Positions 1 through 5,957 of a stretch of 5,957 bases of DNA are shown in pieces (the stretch's first letter is position 1; each line of letters opens with the position of its first letter). The translations under genes and the position numbers were made by a program. The stretch covers positions 1-5,957 of the forward strand of contig CALBSU010000039.1 of the NCBI GenBank assembly GCA_937967285.1. Direction: 5' to 3'. The stretch comes from an uncultured Acidobacteriota bacterium. GTDB taxonomy: Bacteria > Acidobacteriota > Blastocatellia > RBC074. Below the pieces are notes generated by a model. The model had not been told where the DNA came from. It made no database searches and saw only the letters and a program-made list of their open reading frames with translations.

Positions 1-282
1 GCGAAACGCGCCAATAATCCCAGCAGCCAGGTCGCCGGCAAGACGGGGACCTGTACCGGCAGGTACAAACGCGGTCTCTTCACATCATTTTCGAGCGTCA
101 ACGACCCGAAACTGGTCGTCACCGTCGTCACCTCAGGCTCGATCGCAGCGGGAAAACATGCGGCAGAGATCGCCGGAGACATCTATCGAAGCATCGCCGG
201 CCGGTTCTTCAAGGACCATGTCGTCACACCGGCATCGTTGTCGGACGACGAGGATCCACCGGAAGATCCGGATCAGTTTTAG
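1..282 (+). CDS. Penicillin-binding transpeptidase, C-terminal end (partial)
   Basis: The frame is open from the first base and ends at TAG 280-282, giving the last 93 residues of a protein whose start lies outside the window. Residues 11-17 read VAGKTGT, the third conserved box (KTG) of serine penicillin-binding proteins, which lines the active site where the acyl-enzyme with peptidoglycan stem peptides forms. It is followed by a Cys (KTGTCTG). Downstream, 'DPKLVVTVV' is the usual penultimate beta strand, and 'AAEIAGDIYRSI' is the usual closing helix of class B transpeptidases. The tail is acidic (DDEDPPEDPDQF). The SxxK and SxN boxes would lie upstream, so class (FtsI-like or MrdA-like) cannot be settled. 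The protein would act in periplasmic peptidoglycan cross-linking, anchored in the inner membrane. It shares orientation with the signalling genes, but a 371-base gap separates it from them. Confidence 0.85.
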   Translation, partial: AKRANNPSSQVAGKTGTCTGRYKRGLFTSFSSVNDPKLVVTVVTSGSIAAGKHAAEIAGDIYRSIAGRFFKDHVVTPASLSDDEDPPEDPDQF

Positions 283-443
283 GGGGATCTCCCGCCGGGC
301 CATCCATTGCCGACCGTTCCCGACGGTTAAGCAGACTGCAGGCTTCTGAGGCGCAGAGGACGCAGTCGAGTACACGCGCGTAATTAGTTCAAGTCATTCA
401 TTTTAAGCGGCTTGGGCAGCGCCCGATAATTATGCACCTCAAG

Positions 444-473
444 CTGGCATCGTCTGTAAATTCTGTGTAGAAT
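444..473 (+). promoter_or_regulatory. Candidate sigma70-type promoter for the FHA/kinase operon
   Basis: A -35-like CTGGCA (444-449, 4 of 6 matches to TTGACA) and a -10-like TAGAAT (468-473, 5 of 6 matches to TATAAT) are spaced by 18 bp. An AT-rich stretch (425-433) lies just upstream, where an UP element would sit. Transcription would begin near 480, leaving a leader of about 170 bases before the 654 start that includes the palindrome cluster. It was found by eye only, and GC-rich phyla often use divergent promoters. Confidence 0.3.
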
Positions 474-525
474 GGTGAGTCTGATTTCGGGGCACGGCTA
501 ACCGGTCCGCATATCTGAAATGCGA

Positions 526-555
526 CCGAATTCGGGCCCCGGATCCGGCCGGATT
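526..555. repeat. Cluster of overlapping perfect palindromes
   Basis: Four perfect palindromes are packed into 29 bases: CCGAATTCGG (526-535), GGGCCC (534-539), CCGGATCCGG (539-548) and ATCCGGCCGGAT (543-554). As RNA, 529-535 (AAUUCGG) can also pair with 549-555 (CCGGAUU), with one G-U pair, giving a stem-loop. The patch lies about 100 bases before the 654 start and downstream of the promoter candidate. It could be an operator for a dimeric regulator or a leader structure. Chance is also possible in GC-rich DNA. Confidence 0.35.
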
Positions 556-653
556 GAGAGACGAAGAATATCGAACGGAACCCGGAGACGCCGGCCGAGA
601 ACAGATTCGACGATTATCCCGGAGTTTTCGCACCAGCGGAGGCTATTGCAGCT

Positions 654-1364
654 ATGATCCGATGCTATCATTGCGGTACTGACAATCTGGATGGGTCGGA
701 ATATTGCGATGAATGCGGGAAGAAGCTGAACAGCGCATCGACCACCGTAAGTTCATCATATATTCCGCCGCCGCCGCAGTTGCCGTCCCAGATGTCGGGG
801 CAGAACGCGCCGCCTCCGCCGCCGGCCTTCACGCGAGAAGCCGGAACGCCGAAGCCCGCGACGCCCTACACGCCACCGCCGCCGCCGGTACGCTCGCCGT
901 CATCGGGAGCGAATCCGCCGGCGCAATCGAGGGCGGTGCAGAATCCGACCACGACCTTCAACGGGCCGACCGGTTCCCTGGAGAGCGGTTCGGAAAGATC
1001 ACCCGGCGGCCAGGCCGCCGTCTCCGAGAATTCGATCCGGGCAAAACTGATCATTCAGCGCGGCGGAAAGATCGGCAAGGAGTTCCCGATTGCCGGGAGC
1101 GAATCGATGATCGGCCGCTGGGATGCCGACGGCGGCATCTTTCCGGACATCGACCTCGATCAGGACGATCCGGAAGCGAAGGTCTCGCGCCGTCACGCGA
1201 GGATACAGTTTCTCAACAATCAGTTCCTGATAGAGGATCTGGGCAGCACCAACGGGACGTTCATCAATCGCGGACCGAGGCTGCTGCCGGGCAACAAGCA
1301 ACCGCTCAACAATGGCGACGAGATCATTGTCGGCAAGACTTTTTTGAAATTCATCCTTAATTGA
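654..1364 (+). CDS. Zinc ribbon / Pro-rich linker / FHA domain protein
   Basis: The 236-residue protein is predicted cytoplasmic and has no signal peptide or membrane segment. A four-Cys zinc ribbon sits at the extreme N-terminus (C4, C7, C18, C21; CX2C-X10-CX2C). Residues 30-125 form a low-complexity linker with runs of four to five prolines (about 38-79), then Ser/Gly-rich sequence. Residues 128-236 form an FHA domain, with the IGR motif (G154-R155), SRRH (S178-H181) and the STNGT turn (S198-T202), which are the residues that bind phosphothreonine in this fold. All are intact, so pThr binding is expected. The probable partner is the kinase encoded next, whose own C-terminus carries a close relative of this FHA domain. 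The ATG at 654 is chosen because GGAGG (638-642) lies 11 bases upstream and the ribbon begins three residues in. It is probably the first gene of the operon. The cellular target is unknown. Confidence 0.9.
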   Translation: MIRCYHCGTDNLDGSEYCDECGKKLNSASTTVSSSYIPPPPQLPSQMSGQNAPPPPPAFTREAGTPKPATPYTPPPPPVRSPSSGANPPAQSRAVQNPTTTFNGPTGSLESGSERSPGGQAAVSENSIRAKLIIQRGGKIGKEFPIAGSESMIGRWDADGGIFPDIDLDQDDPEAKVSRRHARIQFLNNQFLIEDLGSTNGTFINRGPRLLPGNKQPLNNGDEIIVGKTFLKFILN

Positions 1365-1386
1365 AACCCATGGCTGAAACCGGAGT

Positions 1387-1420
1387 GCTGAGTACCGAGC
1401 GCGGCAAGTCGGCACTCAGC
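1387..1420 (+). promoter_or_regulatory. Imperfect hairpin in the FHA-kinase gap
   Basis: GCTGAGTACCGA (1387-1398) pairs with TCGGCACTCAGC (1409-1420), giving a 12-bp stem with one A-C mismatch and a 10-base loop. It fills much of the 82-base gap before the kinase start at 1447. No T-run follows, so it is not a classical terminator. An octamer, AGTGCTGA, occurs at 1384-1391 and again at 1432-1439, so the right arm (GCACT, 1412-1416) could instead pair, more weakly, with the downstream copy. A role in attenuation, processing or stability is inference. Confidence 0.45.
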
Positions 1421-1446
1421 GGGCGGCCCAAAGTGCTGATTCTAGT

Positions 1447-2931
<1,485 letters not shown>

Positions 2932-2948
2932 TCCAGGGTATCGAATTT

Positions 2949-2953
2949 GAGGA
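2949..2953 (+). promoter_or_regulatory. Ribosome binding site bearing on the RDD gene start
   Basis: GAGGA lies 14 bases before ATG 2968, rather far. An in-frame TTG at 2947 has AGGG (2935-2938) 8 bases upstream, and using it would add seven residues (to MRNSTPR-MEG). The two starts cannot be separated by eye. ATG is preferred here because RDD homology begins well downstream of both. Confidence 0.4.
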
Positions 2954-2967
2954 ACAGTACGCCCCGC

Positions 2968-3444
2968 ATGGAAGGCCTCGAAACCAGTCAGAGCACTCCG
3001 GCTCGCAGAACGAAGAGGATCGGCGGCGAAGCGGCCGGCTTCGGACTCCGCTGCGGCGCCTTCCTGGTCGATTACATCATCGTGATCTCATCATTGGCCG
3101 CGACGCTGCTGCTGGCATCATGGATCAAGCGGAGCTGGATGGCCCCGGAAGTTGCGGACTTCGTGGTGATCATCGGATATCTGGCGACGGCCGGCCTGAT
3201 TTTTTACAATCTGGTCTACCTTTACGTGCGGGAGGGGCGAAGCATCGGCAAGGACTTCATCGGGCTGCGCGTGGTGCGCACCGACGGCGATCCGATCGAC
3301 TACAAGACCGCACTGCTTCGCCACATCGTCGGCTATCCGGTCTCTTTTCTCTGTCTGGGGCTGGGCGTCATCTGGATTCTGTTCGATGCCGGCCAGCAGG
3401 GCTGGCATGACAAGCTGGCAAAGACGACAGTGGTCAGGCACTGA
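2968..3444 (+). CDS. RDD-family integral membrane protein
   Basis: The protein has 158 residues from ATG 2968, or 165 if TTG 2947 is used. After a basic, hydrophilic N-terminus (about 1-20) it shows the RDD pattern. 'GFGLRCGAFLVDYI' has the conserved Arg (R28) and Asp (D35) entering the first membrane segment (about 31-53). A second segment spans about 63-87. Then comes the conserved loop 'GKDFIGLRVVRTDGDPI' (94-110), R118, a third segment (about 122-141), and the closing 'GWHDKLAKTTVV' (145-156). This is the usual size and three-helix topology for the family, whose members have been linked to transport or membrane stress but mostly lack a defined role. Here it sits between a kinase and a TM-TPR protein, so it may anchor or sense for the signalling complex; that is inference. 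Its stop codon lies within a perfect hairpin. Confidence 0.9.
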   Translation: MEGLETSQSTPARRTKRIGGEAAGFGLRCGAFLVDYIIVISSLAATLLLASWIKRSWMAPEVADFVVIIGYLATAGLIFYNLVYLYVREGRSIGKDFIGLRVVRTDGDPIDYKTALLRHIVGYPVSFLCLGLGVIWILFDAGQQGWHDKLAKTTVVRH

Positions 3445-3448
3445 CCAC
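3430..3448 (+). promoter_or_regulatory. Perfect 8-bp hairpin over the RDD stop codon
   Basis: GTGGTCAG (3430-3437) pairs perfectly with CTGACCAC (3441-3448) around a 3-base loop (GCA). The TGA stop (3442-3444) is part of the right arm. No T-run follows. Together with the next hairpin it could slow 3' decay of the upstream message or dampen read-through. Confidence 0.5.
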
Positions 3449-3454
3449 CTCACG

Positions 3455-3479
3455 CGTTCGCTGATGACCTGAGCGAACG
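3455..3479 (+). promoter_or_regulatory. Second tandem 8-bp hairpin after the RDD gene
   Basis: CGTTCGCT (3455-3462) pairs perfectly with AGCGAACG (3472-3479) around a 9-base loop. It begins six bases after the first hairpin. The sequence after it (ATAGTATGAATTG) has no T-tract, so a canonical Rho-independent terminator is not supported. An mRNA-stability or partial attenuation element is more likely. Confidence 0.5.
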
Positions 3480-3535
3480 ATAGTATGAATTGTCTGATCA
3501 TCGCATTCCCCTGAGCCTGCCCGACGAGGCGGTTA

Positions 3536-3563
3536 TTGCGAATGGGTTTCAACGGGGTACAAT
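3536..3563 (+). promoter_or_regulatory. Candidate internal promoter before the TPR gene
   Basis: TTGCGA (3536-3541, 4 of 6 matches to -35) and TACAAT (3558-3563, 5 of 6 matches to -10) are spaced by 16 bp. A start site about 7 bases downstream would fall at or near ATG 3571, implying a leaderless or nearly leaderless transcript. This fits the 120-base gap and the hairpins upstream, but it is a visual match only. Confidence 0.3.
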
Positions 3564-3564
3564 C

Positions 3565-5193
<1,629 letters not shown>

Positions 5194-5211
5194 CAACGAG
5201 AATTCCCCTCT

Positions 5212-5957
<746 letters not shown>

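Larger units (their letters stand above)
283..653. other. Intergenic region with putative regulatory content
   Basis: This stretch has no credible gene: the short ORFs reaching into it are antisense or frame shadows with no domain signature. It is locally AT-richer (381-406 and 425-433) than the flanking coding DNA. It holds a promoter candidate at 444-473 and a palindrome cluster at 526-555. A weak 5-bp inverted repeat (ACCGT/ACGGT, 313-327) follows the penicillin-binding protein stop, but it has no T-run and is not convincing as a terminator. The region therefore most likely separates the upstream transcription unit from the FHA/kinase operon, though read-through cannot be excluded. Confidence 0.5.

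Noticed and set aside
283..330. Terminator for the penicillin-binding protein gene
   Set aside because: Only a 5-bp inverted repeat (313-327) without a T-run is present.
158..349. Small plus-strand ORF overlapping the penicillin-binding protein end
   Set aside because: Most of it is an out-of-frame reading of the transpeptidase C-terminus, and the product is Arg-rich with no features.
425..430. GATAAT as an alternative -10 element
   Set aside because: No acceptable -35 lies 16-18 bases upstream; TTGGGC (412-417) is only 7 bases away.
3430..3490. Rho-independent terminator after the RDD gene
   Set aside because: Both stems are perfect, but neither is followed by a T-run, so they are listed as hairpins of unknown role.
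3485..3514. Nine-codon minigene (ATG 3485 to TGA 3512-3514) after the second hairpin
   Set aside because: There is no Shine-Dalgarno site, and the peptide shows no leader-like codon bias, so it is probably chance.

Overview
The window reads as one forward-strand gene cluster from a GC-rich Gram-negative-type bacterium. The best guess is Acidobacteriota (Blastocatellia-like). This rests on the style of the proteins: N-terminal four-Cys zinc ribbons joined to FHA domains, a 'YRD'-type Ser/Thr kinase, an RDD membrane protein, and a penicillin-binding protein whose KTGT box is followed by Cys. The taxonomic call is inference; no rRNA or marker gene is present.

Layout. Bases 1-282 are the C-terminal end of a penicillin-binding transpeptidase. 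Bases 283-653 hold no gene, but contain a plausible sigma70-type promoter (about 444-473) and a dense patch of overlapping palindromes (526-555). Then come five co-directional genes: a zinc ribbon/Pro-rich/FHA protein (654-1364); a Ser/Thr protein kinase built as zinc ribbon-kinase-zinc ribbon-FHA (1447-2931); an RDD-family membrane protein (2968-3444); a zinc ribbon/single-TM/TPR protein (3565-5193); and an FHA-GAF protein cut by the window edge (5212-5957). No gene is supported on the minus strand; the long minus-strand ORFs are GC-driven shadows.

How the genes may work together. The kinase would phosphorylate Thr residues, and three FHA domains (654 gene, kinase C-terminus, 5212 gene) could read pThr. 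Two membrane proteins (RDD and the TM-TPR protein) could tie this to the envelope. The recurring CX2C-X10-CX2C ribbon, four copies in three proteins, looks like a shared assembly or docking module. The penicillin-binding protein next door recalls the actinobacterial pbpA/pknA/pknB/fha/pstP arrangement, which suggests but does not prove a role in cell-wall or division control.

Non-coding structure. There is a 12-bp imperfect hairpin in the gap before the kinase, which lacks a visible Shine-Dalgarno site. Two perfect 8-bp hairpins lie in tandem at the RDD stop codon, followed by a possible internal promoter almost abutting the TPR gene start. These suggest that expression within the cluster is tuned segment by segment.
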